Shown here one piece after another: positions 9,266-19,332 of a stretch of 24,791 nucleotides of DNA (the first letter of the stretch is position 1; every line of letters begins with the position of its first letter). Both the position numbers and the translations under genes were made by a program. The DNA comes from Reticulomyxa filosa (taxonomy: Eukaryota; Foraminifera; Reticulomyxidae). Location of the stretch: positions 1 through 24,791 of the forward strand of contig ASPP01002634.1 in the NCBI GenBank assembly GCA_000512085.1, read 5' to 3'. Under the pieces are notes generated by a model. That model was not told the origin of the DNA. It was given only the letters and a program-made list of their open reading frames with translations, and made no database searches.

Positions 9266-10987
9266 TATCTCTTTTTCTTTCTATTTGGTGGCTGTTTTCG
9301 GTGTTAGAAATTTCGGGTTCTCGAATAAAAATAGTTTTAAGCCACTAAGCGTTTTTGTCGTAGTTGTGGTTTTGTAGTTAAAAATAAAATATGTCTCATT
9401 AATGTTATTATTTAAATAAAATTAAAATCCTCACTGTGACAAAGCATATAACATTCTTCCACTGTTGACTAGTAGTCATGCGCACAACAATTTGATATAG
9501 TACTATCAAATACGGATTCGAACAATTGATAACAGGTAATCAATCCAAATAGTAAAGTAAATACTCTTTAAAACTAACAACAAAATACCTGCCATTACAT
9601 AAAGCAATCGAGTTTTTAAAAAGTTCATATTATGCTTTCTTTTTCTATATGATTGACAAATCTGTCTTAATGGATTTCTGCTGGAAAACCGAACTATTGA
9701 TCAACTTTTCGTCTCAAAAAAATAACTTTTCCAAAAAAAAAATTTACAATAAATATTTGTGATAATTAACCAAATCATAGTATTTTAAATGATACAACTA
9801 ATCTCAATGTTTGATTCAGTTGCTTTATTTTGCATTTAATTTTGTTCTAATCTTCAACTAATTTCTGCTGATAGATGATATTCTCTGTTGAGACTTACTA
9901 TTAAGTGTCGTTCAGAAACTATTTTGTGCCTTGGCAATTTGTTGTAAATTTGATATTTTGCCATTTTGTATCTTTTCGTAATTGCACTTACTTTCAATTT
10001 TTGAAAAGTATTGCGAATTTTAATGTGATACATATTCGAAGATGAAGTGAAATGTAAGGTATGGTAAGAAACATGAAAGTACAGTTAAGGTAAGTAAAAA
10101 ATTGATGCGAAAACCATGTGGTCAAAAAAGACCTTAAACACACACGAAACTTTTTGAATTAAAGAGTTATTTTTAGCAACCAAAACTAAGTTTAACAAGA
10201 AAAAAACAACTGCGCATTTTTCCCCTTACCAACCAACAAAAAAAAACAAGGCAAAAAAAAAAACTAAAGCAACATTGGAAAAAATAAAAGGAAATCTCTT
10301 GGAAGACAGTCGGAGCAAATAAAACACAATTGGGATGCACACAAAAGCCAAACAAATGTGCACACCATTTTGCTCAAACCAAAAGAACGAAAAAAAAAGA
10401 ACAAAAACAAAAAACAGCTGTATTCTTTTTTTAAGTTGTTGTGGGCAGTGTTTGGAATGGCAACACATCCAACAATAAAGTGGCAAAACTAAGCCCCAGC
10501 CAAACAAATATAAAATAAATTCACCACAACAAAAGTTTCACTCCACCAAACTCTCAAACCTGGCTCAATTAAAATGCAGCCATCACGAGAAACACACACA
10601 CAAAAACAAAAAATAATAAAAAAAACAATAATTGATGTTTCTCTGAGAAGGTTTTTGTTTTTCTTATTTGTTCGTTAGCACTCAACAAATCCACAAAGTG
10701 GGAAGCTCCATAGTTTTTTTTGGAGAGAAGCAACAAAACAGAATAATAACAACAAAAACACAGCCAAATAGAGACACATCATGACTTGTATTTTTACATG
10801 TTTTTGTATTAAGAAAAAAAAGAGCCTTTTTGTGATACAAGATCATTATTAGGTTTATTATTTATGGCATTTCTTTCTAATAATAAAGATAAGAAAACAA
10901 GACAAAACAAAATAAAAAAATAAAGCAAAACAAACAAAAATAAAACAAAATTCGTGCTACCAATGTAATAAGCCCTTAAATTTTGAT
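9266..10987. other. Large AT-rich spacer between the PDZ/Tudor gene and the nucleotidyltransferase-like gene
   Basis: No intact gene is seen. The left part holds the relic DHHC fragment at 9415-9588. The right part (about 10180-10960) is strongly strand-asymmetric, mostly A with some C and little T on the plus strand, with long A runs. It falls in the 3' flank of the minus-strand nucleotidyltransferase gene. Apparent minus-strand ORFs there are Phe/Val runs from T-rich DNA. A short perfect palindrome, ATAGTACTAT, lies near 9496. Confidence 0.45.
9415..9588 (-). pseudogene. Decayed C-terminal fragment of a second DHHC palmitoyltransferase
   Basis: Read on the minus strand from 9588, one frame gives VFCC, stop, F, stop, RVFTLLFGLITCYQLFESVF, then DSTISN and further residues to another stop. 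This matches the last membrane helix and following segment of the intact DHHC gene in the same window, which reads IVCC...LFEAILFGLFTC...DQFSSIWNNTT. At least three in-frame stops interrupt it. The DHHC cysteine core is not recognisable upstream. I infer an old duplicate that has decayed. The match is short, so confidence is moderate. Confidence 0.5.
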
Positions 10988-13900
10988 CTACAACGCAAAA
11001 GCATAATTGATATTTTGAGTGTCACATAACTGTCGGTATGTTCTAGCACATTCAAATCGAATGGTTTGCAACAGATTTTTGTCGACTGTTTTTCCTAAGT
11101 TGTTGCTGTTATCAAATAGATCTTCAATTCCAAGCTATTTTTATTATCGTTAAGCAATTTTGTGATGTGATTGAAATCGTTGGCATGTTTGCTCCCAATC
11201 AAAAAGACATAAAATGTAAAACGAAAGTCTTCACGTCAAACACAAATAAGTTTGGACATACCCACACATGATTTTTCTTGGAGCCCTGAGACCATTTTTT
11301 ATCCGACTTTTTTAAAGCTGAAGCAGTGCGTATTGTAACAAGGCGATGCCGATAATCAAATTCATAGCCAAAGTAATAAAAAAATCCCATCAATAATTGT
11401 GCCACGGAGTCATTCTGCTTGGATGCAAAATCCTTGTGTTTTGTAGTATCAATATTAAATTCAAGATCGTCGTGATCACTCCACTCAAACGCCTCCCCTA
11501 ATTCTTCGGCCATCATCTCGGTAGTTGGCAATACGGTTTTGTACTGCAAGAAATGGATAACCAATAATACTATCGCAAATGACGACAAACCTTTGGTTGC
11601 TTGTGGTCCACCAATCTTTTTTGATTGGGCCCAGTGTTTCACCAGCGTGGCAATGACTTGAAAGCGAGAATCAATGGATATAAATATCTTTATGAGTTTT
11701 GACGAGCTGACTTCTTTTTGCATGTTCACCACTAACTCACATTTCCCACTCGTTTTAGTATCAACAAAGGAGAGTGCTGGTTTTCCGTCACCTATAAAGA
11801 AACATACATCACAAAAAAAAAAAAAAAAGTCGATCGTAGTGTCCGCTTACATTTGTATGTACAATCCCCGTAAAAACGTCTCAACTGTTGCGAATAATAC
11901 ACTGCACTTTGTCAAAAACGGTATGCTTTTTCATCAAGTCTGCAATCAATTGAAGTGTATCATTGGATTTCAATTGCAAACTGCGACAGGAAAAGCAAAA
12001 GTTGTAATTTGAATCTTTCGAAAATAGTCCATGTTGCGAAGAGCCATAAGGGATGATCTTGCCTGTCTTGAAATAATCATCTCCTTTAATTGCACTAAAC
12101 AAGCTCTGGCAAATTCGTTGGGAAATTTTTTTCATCTCATTTGCAGACGGGGCAATGGACAGCAATAATTTGTTGATGTTTTCTTCCATTTCAGTCAACT
12201 TCGATTTGGATAGCTTTTCGTTCATTTGCTGGGTATGAAGATTGCTTTTGTTGTCATTACCGTTTCCATTGCTATTGCCATTGCCATTACGATTGTCATT
12301 GCCATTGCGATTGTCATTGCCATTGCGATCATCATTGCCATTGCGATTGTCATTGTCATTATTGTCATTTTCATTTTCACTCTTTGATTCCCCGTGTTCA
12401 TTATTGCTACCATTGATTCGTAGATATCCAATGTTTAGGCACGGGTCGTCCCCACCAAAGCTATTCAATTCGTCGTTTACACGAATGACGGAGCTTTCCT
12501 TGTTTACTCCTCCCATGTTCATGGAAATGATATTGCGTTGAGTCGAGGGCGATAATTCGTGTGGATATCTCGAATTGCTGTTGTTTTCGCCAGTAATTTT
12601 GCTGACGTGTTGATTCGCTGCCAAAGCGGCTTGTTGCTCGTATTTGAGATTAACATGTCGAAATTCGAAATGGGTGGGCACACATGAGCCTCGAGGTGCG
12701 CTATACGGAGCAAGTGCTTGTCTGTTGGAAAAAAAAAAAAAATCAAGCAAAGACAAAAAAACAATAAAATTATCACGTCACACATACATACATACACATA
12801 CACATACACATACCCACGCTGAGATCGATGGCCAACAGGGTGTGGGGTTGTCGATTGACTGATCGGTGGCACGCGAAGAGTTTGTCCATGTTGTGGGGTT
12901 GAAATGGCTAATCCCATGGGTATTCCAAACGTGACGTTCGAAACAGCCGGAAATTCTTGACTCGTCCCCGTGGTGTGAGCACTTTTCAGGGGCGAAGCAT
13001 TGCTCGCATTTGATTTTGGACTGCTGCGCACCCCAAAGAACAGGTGTGCGTAGTGTGGTGTTGTTGCTGCTGGATAATGCGGTGTCGTGACCGTACCTCT
13101 TTGTTGAAACGCTATCAATTGTGAGCCGGCTGTTCATTGTGTTTGTTTATTTGTATTGATGAAATGCAGGGGAGGGGAGTCTCTATTTGCAATCAGACAA
13201 AAGAAAAGCGAATGACAACAGACCTTGAATGAGATGGGCTTGCGTCTTTCCAAAATCTTCGCAATACAATCGATACGATTCCGCAGATAGTTCTTGCTCC
13301 GAGTCCAACGGATACTTCATCACTTCATTCAAATCCTCTCGCATTTTACAAAAGTAATTGTACATGTTGCAAATTGTCTCGTTCATTTGTTGGTTGATCT
13401 TGCCGATTTCATCTTTCAGTTGTGAAGACCGTTGAGGGTCGTTGAATGACAATCTTTGCAAATCTTCTGTCAGTTTTCCTTTCGTCATCTGAATCAAAGT
13501 CATGCACATTGCACACCACACATACACATGGACCCGTCATTGATCATCAGCAAAAAGTGCACAATTCCAACGATAAAACAAACAAACAAAACACGAAACA
13601 TATTGATTTCTGTACTCTTGATGAAACTGGTGTAGTCTTTCTCCGCAATTCATAATGCCGTCCACCAGTTGCTGGGCTTCTACGCGATCAATGTGTTCCT
13701 TTGACACTAATGATGGGCCAAGCTACATAAAAAAAAAAGCATCGATGGTTTTTGAGTTTTTGCACAAACACATGCACACACAAATAAAAACATGCAGTTA
13801 TTATTATTATTACCAATCCGTCTTTGGATGCAAAAAAAAAAAAAAAAAAGGGGGAGGGAAAACGTAAGGGGGTAGGGATCAAATAAACAAATAAACAAAT

Positions 13901-14466
13901 AAACAAATAAATAATAATAATAATAAAAACGTAACAAAAGGTGGCGTTGGTGAATCAGACAAGTCATCTCCATTGTCGTCACTGAAATGAATCTCTGTTT
14001 CTGCATCTACGCATTTTTCAATTGGCGTTGGCATCCCGTCGCTGTCTTCAATTCCAAGGAAAGCGTTGAGAGCTTCCTCCATATTTTTCACAGGTGTTAC
14101 AACAGCTTTTGCCATGCTGTCACTGGTGTGGCTACGTCTGTGTACACTCCCACTTCCACCGCTGGCAGTGTCCACAGGGGACATCGTGTTACAGCCGCTG
14201 GCGCTTAGGGCACGGCCGCGGTTACTCAACTTTGCCAGCGAAACCGCACTTAAATGTGATGTCGATACCGACTTCGACGCAATTGTGCCTGATTGCGACG
14301 CCATTTGTGAGCTTGGAGATACGGATTGCACTTGATTTATTTGTGGTCGTGCTGCACTGCTATTGGCTGTGTTGCTACTGTGTCCATACAATTGTGCTGA
14401 TTTTGTGTTTATAAATAACGGCCGTGGAGGCTGAAAGTTCTTATTGTCCGTTGCGTTTTGACTCAT
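10988..14466 (-). CDS. Terminal nucleotidyltransferase (TUTase / noncanonical poly(A) polymerase)-like protein lacking catalytic Asp (7 exons)
   Basis: The family adds U or A to RNA 3' ends. The model is exons 14466-13936, 13722-13600, 13488-13224, 13129-12814, 12721-11886, 11791-11262 and 11134-10988, 915 residues, phases consistent, introns 92-213 bp. A Ser-rich N-terminus (1-160) is followed by an unassigned helical region (about 180-305), a Pro/Thr-rich part and an Asn/Asp/Gly repeat tract (about 530-570). The nucleotidyltransferase fold starts near 600 and has the GS motif in YGSSQHGLFSKDSNYNF. Where active enzymes have SDxD, this has SNYN (N650, N652). The third Asp is Glu (E709 in KCELVVN). 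The PAP-associated part is well kept, with LVKHWAQSKKI, LSSFAIVLLVIHFLQ, LLMGFFYYFGYEFDY and IEDLFDNSNNLGKTV. The His often seen in DPFxxxHN is Asn here. So the fold is intact but catalysis is probably lost. An RNA-binding or partner role is inferred. Confidence 0.88.
12245..12380. repeat. Coding minisatellite in the nucleotidyltransferase-like gene
   Basis: Imperfect 12- to 18-bp units built on GCCATTGCGATTGTCATT (plus strand) repeat through this interval. On the coding strand they give an Asn/Asp/Gly/Arg tract with repeated DNRNGN. The reading frame stays open throughout. Units differ by single bases, so copy number may vary between strains. The tract sits in the linker before the nucleotidyltransferase fold. 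Confidence 0.85.
12779..12815. repeat. CACATA/CATA microsatellite in an intron
   Basis: Tandem CATA and CACATA units lie just inside the donor end of the intron 12813-12722. On the minus strand they give GTATGTGTATGTG, so the donor GTATGT is itself part of the repeat. Confidence 0.85.
13879..13926. repeat. AAACAAAT/AAT low-complexity repeat in an intron
   Basis: AAATAAAC units followed by AAT units fill the donor-side half of the 213 bp intron 13935-13723. This is the longest intron of the gene. It also contains an 18-base A run (T on the coding strand) followed by an AG and a GT eight bases later, which could suggest a micro-exon. Its inclusion would break the frame, so I left it intronic. 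Confidence 0.7.
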
Positions 14467-15293
14467 CGATGAGTTTCCACGAGCATGTGTCCACTCGACA
14501 TTCTCTTGTAAACTATCTTGTGCCTTTTTTCATTTTGTTAGTTTGTTGCCAGGATTTTTTTTTACTTTTTTCGTTCGGAGACTAACACATGCAAAAAAAA
14601 ACTTGCCATTTTTCTTTCTGCAATAGAGTTCCACAAACTACAAAAGTATTTTATTCCACGTCAAAAGAGATAAATTATATATTAATGGGAGAGATGTGAA
14701 GTTTAACAACGCCACAGAATTAGGGTTATTCAAAACTTATTTTTTCAAAGCAGCGTCAAATTTTTTTTTGCTTTTTGATTTACCAATCAACAAACACATA
14801 AAAATTGTAAGTATTGAAAATTTTTAACTATTGCTGTAATTTTCTTCTTTTTCAAATTATACTGTCATACGATTATCATTTAATAAATTGTTTTCAACAT
14901 AAAATCATAGATCATTATTTTGTTTAAGATAACATTGCAAATAGAATTTAAGTAACATTGACCATTGTATATTCTTTCTGGATCAAACATATTTTCAAAA
15001 AATCAAGTTGAAGAAATCAAATTCCAAAGAAGTAGATACCAATAAAATAAAAAATGACAATAGTTTCAAATTACAATCAATGGCCTGAACAAAAAAAAAC
15101 CACATATTCGTATTCTCCGTCCTCGAGTTGTATATAGGAAAGTTTATTTATATTTTTAAGTTCGTAAGTCATTGCCCAAATCTAGACATAAATTGGTTAA
15201 TTCACACTACATTTGCTCTGGGAACCACTAAGTTCGAGATTTATTCGTTTCCATTTGTCGTAGAAACCAACAAAGTACACTGTTGAAAAGCTG

Positions 15294-15388
15294 AAAAAAA
15301 AGCAAAGAGAGAGTTAGTTCGAGCGGCGCCTGAAAGCGCTGACTGATTTAACTTTCTCTTTCGCTTTTTCCTTACTTTGCTTTTTTTT
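15294..15388. repeat. Inverted repeat able to form a long hairpin with a GC-rich core
   Basis: The left arm (about 15294-15316, A-run then GCAAAGAGAGAGTTA) pairs with 15348-15369 (TTAACTTTCTCTTTCGCTTTTT) over roughly 20 bp with one bulge and one mismatch. The loop holds a GC-rich stretch containing GCGGCGCC and AGCGCT that can form an inner stem. The left arm is also perfectly complementary over 14 bases to 15375-15388, so two structures compete. The GC-rich core stands out in an AT-rich desert. It could be a structured RNA gene, a foldback element or chance. I do not recognise a known RNA family. Confidence 0.55.
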
Positions 15389-15786
15389 AAATTTGTTTCA
15401 ATGCACTTTATTTGCTTTTACAAAAATATTTTTTATTTTGATGCAACAGCTGGCATATGAAATTAAAAAATATTTTTATACTATTCGTATTCAATGTTCA
15501 ATCCTGATTTGGTAAAAAACAACATTTCATTGTTTATTTGCTTTTATTTTTCATTCGTTTGCAGTATTTATTGTCCATGTTTTAAATGTAATATAAAGCG
15601 CTCAGTTTGATTAACTTTTTTTTAAAATTGCAGAAACGAAGTGAGAATAGAATTTTTTTTTAAAATGAGTCAGAGCTCAAGTGGGAACACTGGAGCAATT
15701 TGAATTGTACCTCGAGATAATGTATGAATAGAAAGTAAAAATAATACATCGCATTCCCGGCAAATGAGTGTTTATAAAAAATATTT

Positions 15787-16140
15787 TTGCAAACGATTGA
15801 ATACAAGGTACAACTTTTTAAGGATAAAAACGACATACTATATAATAAACAGAAACGAAAAATAAAGCTCACTCCTGTCAGTTACGTGAAGATATCCTCC
15901 ACAAAAGCTGAAGTTACATCGACAATGTATTTGACGAAATGCGTCAACTTTGCTGGTATTATAAAAAAAAGTTATACACATATGCTTGTTTGACAAAAAA
16001 GGACTTGTTGATTGGAGTATAGCTAGAATAGGATCATGGAGAAAATGTTCACATCAGAATCCAATTTAGAACCTTTGGTGGATTACCAAGTACCTTACTT
16101 ACAAAAATAGACTATTTCAACAAAGAATAGCTCTTTGAGT
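15787..16140 (+). pseudogene. Decayed CK2-alpha-like protein kinase relic
   Basis: Pieces in different plus-strand frames follow the order of a CK2 catalytic subunit. AEVTSTMYLTKCVNFAGII resembles the helix before the catalytic loop (CK2 has a YYxYELLKAL-type helix then a GI segment). KGLVDWSIARIG (near 16000) resembles the DWGLAEF segment, where CK2 family kinases have DWG instead of DFG. EPLVDYQVPY (near 16068) resembles the GPELLVDYQ segment of the activation region. The HRD catalytic motif is not readable, and frame changes and stops separate the pieces. I infer a dead kinase copy. The LVDYQ identity and the DW motif are what point to CK2 rather than to other CMGC kinases. Confidence 0.5.
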
Positions 16141-17649
16141 AGTTTAGCAAGCAATGGTACTCGATTGAAGATTATTTGTATGATAAACTTCAATGCCTAA
16201 GCGCATTTATGCTTTGATAAGGCCAATAACGATACCACCAAGTGGTAAATTACACTGAAAGCTTCTCTTAAACACAAGTGTAAACGTTTGTTAAATAGAT
16301 TATTTTTCTTTACAGTTTGATAGAGATTTAATAAAAATTTATTACAAAAAAAAGGGATGCTGTAAAAGCTAGCTAAAAAAATTGAATGTATAACCTTCAA
16401 ATAAATATAATAGATAAGATAGTAACAAACATTGATTCATCGTGTTGCTCCAAATGAAAAAGTAAAATTAATATAATAAATATTGCAAAGGATATCGCAT
16501 GGTGCATGAAATAATATCGAATGATGACGAAAACTATCGACTGAAAAATTGCAGCGACTATTGTATTTAATTGGAGCCTAGCCAAAGAATTACAAAATGT
16601 GCTTTATGCTCATTAGACTTGTCACTGATTAAAAATACCTGCGTCAAACAGGAAAAGCTGACACAAAAAACTGTAAAATGAAAAAGAGGGGAGATATGTT
16701 GTTGTATTGAGAACAGTCTCACAAGTTTTTTTTTCAAAAAAAAAGGGTCTTATCACAATAGAATACCTAGTAAAATAAGCAGATTCTCGGTTTGTTCGAT
16801 CCTGCAAGTCGCATATTAAACACCTTCGAGACTTGAAAAAGTAACAGTATATTTTGAATGACAAAGACTATGTCGTGAATGGTTAGAATTTTTTTTTTCA
16901 CTTACAATTATTAAAAAAAAGGCAAGTTTAGTTTTTTGTTTTGTCTTATTTTTATTAAGTAACAAAAAAAAACAAGATAGTGTGTGTATAGTTTGTTTTG
17001 TGGTTACTATATTTTACATAAATATATGTCTGTGTTTTTTAAAAAAATATTTCAAAACGAATGAATGAAAATTGACATCGGATTTGAAATCGACTTTATT
17101 GCAAATGCGAACTATAGTCTACACAAGTTGAGTTTGAGCACACTATGCGTGTGATATTTGATGTTTTCATACGTTGATCATAATCGTTAATGTGAAACAA
17201 TACACAACATAAATGACAATATGATATTAAAAAATGTAAGAAACCCAAAAAATAGACAAAAAAGAATATAACAACAAAGTCTCTGATAAGTCTAACAATA
17301 TCAAGCTGTCACCAACGAAGAAACAAAAGTGTTGATCGTGCTAACATTATAAGCTAATTGCACTACTTGTCACCACAAACAAAGGAACAAAGTCGCAAAT
17401 GATACTTTTGGTGATCGTTGATAATAGAAAAAAACAATATGAATAGAAAGAAAATGAAGAAACCAAATTAAGGAAAAAAACCAATAGCAGACGTAGTCAT
17501 CAGAAGACATGTTAGCACAAAATACAAATGGTTAAAATAGTTTATTTATTGTTATATGAACATATGTAAATGTAAATGTACATATATTTATTTATATGTT
17601 TATGATTTATATATTTGATTAAAGACAACTATCAACTCTTGTTTGACCG

Positions 17650-17990
17650 GACAACATGCATTTACCACATAAACTACATTGCAGCAAGTCACTCCAGTTG
17701 ATCTTTTCTTGACATATTACAATCCATTTGCCCAACTAACGACTGGAAGTTAGTTTGATTTTTTTTGTTTTGTTATTCATATTGCTATTGATATAAACGG
17801 TCAATGATTACCAATCGAATTCGACGTTCGGAGCAACTACCAATCCAACACAAACGTATTAAACACCAAACGACCCTTTCCATTACTTGTGAATCAATCA
17901 ATCCAATACTTATGCTAATACTACTGGCCGTCCCAGCAACACATCAAAACGCTGGCAACGATTCATTTAGTGATCTGAACTGGAATTAAA
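17650..17990 (+). pseudogene. Thr/Asn/Pro-rich coding-like relic with NPF-type motif
   Basis: Two nearby plus-strand stretches read like protein. The first (about 17678-17757) includes VTPVDLFLTYYNPFAQLTTG and ends at a stop. The second (about 17802-17965) includes NDYQSNSTFGATTNPTQTY, a stop, TPNDPFHYL, a stop, then INQSNTYANTTG. NPF and DPF tripeptides in Asn/Thr-rich context are typical of endocytic adaptor tails, but such motifs are short and easily found by chance. An ATG-started 61-codon ORF in another frame overlaps the second stretch and looks less protein-like. Confidence 0.25.
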
Positions 17991-18624
17991 TAACGTCAGT
18001 TCTTACATTATATATTTTTTAATTTGTATTCTTTAATGACTTTTCGGCTTCGTATAAAGAAACATTGTCGGCTATTTTTAAAATGATTATTCCAGACTTT
18101 TTTTATCAATGATCTTATTGTAAAATGGCAGTGTGAAGTTTCTCCTTTTATTGCTGTCTTGAGTAGTTTCATGTATATATAAGCAAAGCCTCAAAGTACG
18201 GGCAAGTAGTTGATCCAAAGAGCAAATAAAATTTCTTAATCGTAAAGTTGCAAACACTTTTGGCTTTTGTCGCATTCTTTCTCAACGGAAAATCTTTTTT
18301 GTCTTAAAGAAAAATTATCCAAATATTGGAAAATAGTCAGAGAATAGGTTTTATTTGTATAACTTGCACTGCATTTTTTGAAAGTGCACACGATTACCAA
18401 AAATATATTTATTCAAGGAATGTTTCAACGGCTTGCATTGAGTCGATGGGATAATATCCATCAAGTAAAAAATTTTAATTTCTTGATTCAATGTACTGAA
18501 GTAAAAATAGTACGAAGAGAAGGATTGCTTAAGAAAGTCGGATTGAGGAAAAGCTTAACACTTTTTAAGAACAATTTAAAAATCCCTTCCTCCTGCCAGC
18601 ATTAATAAAGTTTGTACTGTCATA

Positions 18625-19071
18625 TCAATTTGTTTCTTCAGTTGATGTGACTGCATTTTGTTGTTTTTGAGTTTTGAATTCGTTAATTTTCTTTGCTACT
18701 GTGTCCAACACACGTTTTAGTTTTGGTTCCATTTCAAACATCAATGCCATATTTACATTCTTCAATGCTACACAGGTCAATATCAATTGATTGTCAAATG
18801 ATTTCATGTGCATCAGTACACAGTTCTCAAAATATGAAATAACACTCGAACATTCACCCAGGCTAATTTTGGAAGCCTGTTGTAAAGCAAAAGACATCCG
18901 TGATGTCTCAACATCATCCGTGTTTCCTTCCAGTTCTTCAATACATCCTTTTGCAACGACTGCGCCGTTGTTGTCAGTTATTTGTAATAGTTGCAAATCT
19001 TCCACTCGATACACTAATTCTTGTAATAATTCAGAAATGTTCATTGCTGACGTTGAAGGTGCAGTGGTCAT
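18625..19071 (-). CDS. LAMTOR3: LAMTOR3/MP1-like Ragulator subunit (single exon)
   Basis: LAMTOR3 forms a roadblock-fold heterodimer with LAMTOR2 inside the Ragulator complex, which anchors Rag GTPases and mTORC1 signalling, and a MAPK scaffold, to late endosomes or lysosomes. This 148-residue ORF has no intron. The ATG at 19071 is the first in frame. The roadblock/LC7 pattern is seen as ELLQELVYRVEDLQLLQITD (first helix and strand), NNGAVVAKG, FALQQASKISLGECSSVISY and LKNVNMALMFEMEPKLKRVL. Spacing and order match human LAMTOR3 (124 residues). The N-terminus and the Lys/Gln-rich C-tail are extra. Sequence identity is low, so another roadblock protein is possible. It is divergent from the small plus-strand gene, with about 260 bp between the two starts. 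Confidence 0.72.
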   Translation of the reverse strand: MTTAPSTSAMNISELLQELVYRVEDLQLLQITDNNGAVVAKGCIEELEGNTDDVETSRMSFALQQASKISLGECSSVISYFENCVLMHMKSFDNQLILTCVALKNVNMALMFEMEPKLKRVLDTVAKKINEFKTQKQQNAVTSTEETN

Positions 19072-19332
19072 TTTACGGAAATATAAAAATCTAGCTTTAT
19101 TTATTGCAAGAATTTTTTTGAGCAAAACTTTTCAATTCTGTAAGACAAGTCTTGTATAATTATCTTTGGGTTAAAAATTTCATGTGGCAAAATATTTTGT
19201 CAAAAGCAATGGCTGTGGCTAAATAACTTCAAAATACTCACTTGTTCGCACAGATTTAAAAAAAGGTTTGGTTCCTGTTCAGTCGAAAAAAAGAAAATTC
19301 ATGACACATACTTGAGATTTTCTGTTGTTTTG
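19072..19332. promoter_or_regulatory. Putative shared divergent promoter region
   Basis: About 260 bp separate the LAMTOR3-like ATG (minus) from the modelled plus-strand ATG. Both transcripts, if real, must start here. The DNA is AT-rich with no TATA-type or initiator element I can defend. Assignment is by position only. Confidence 0.35.

Larger units (their letters stand above)
14467..18624. other. Four-kilobase AT-rich region with relics and no intact gene
   Basis: The first part holds the 5' flank of the nucleotidyltransferase-like gene. A hairpin-forming inverted repeat (15294-15388), a kinase relic (15787-16140) and a Thr/Asn-rich relic (17650-17990) are listed separately. Other coding-like bits exist but have stops: VSNYNQWPEQKKTTYSYSPS near 15060, DIGFEIDFIANANYSLHKLS near 17074, and an ORF from ATG 18420 to 18605 with AATAAA at its stop. 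Minus-strand ORFs at 16197-16864 are Phe/Ile-rich, as expected from T-rich DNA. I cannot defend any as a gene. Confidence 0.45.

Noticed and set aside
9500-9540. A tRNA T-arm-like sequence, GGATTCGAAC (reverse of the TTCGAATCC box).
   Set aside because: The flanking bases do not form a T stem, and no acceptor or anticodon arms are found at the right distance. It lies next to the DHHC relic.
10173-10507. Minus-strand ORFs of 60 and 93 codons in the T/G-rich transcript strand.
   Set aside because: Their Phe/Val/Cys-rich translation follows from low-complexity DNA, and they match no family.
13800-13835. An 8-nt micro-exon between an AG after the long T tract and a GTAATA donor in the first intron of the nucleotidyltransferase-like gene.
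   Set aside because: Including it breaks the frame at the next exon, while direct splicing keeps phase 0.
13688-14006. Minus-strand ORFs rich in Phe, Tyr and Leu over the intron of the nucleotidyltransferase-like gene.
   Set aside because: They are shadows of the exon frame running into TTTA and ATT repeats of the intron.
765-14466. CNOT11 and a nucleotidyltransferase-like gene as an mRNA-tail gene cluster.
   Set aside because: They are nearly 8 kb apart with three unrelated genes between, and eukaryotic neighbours rarely share pathways. Two related genes in 24 kb can be chance.
16197-16864. A possible multi-exon minus-strand membrane protein made of Phe/Ile-rich ORFs.
   Set aside because: Splice-like signals exist, but T-rich DNA gives such hydrophobic ORFs by chance. 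The exons would be very short and no family is recognised.
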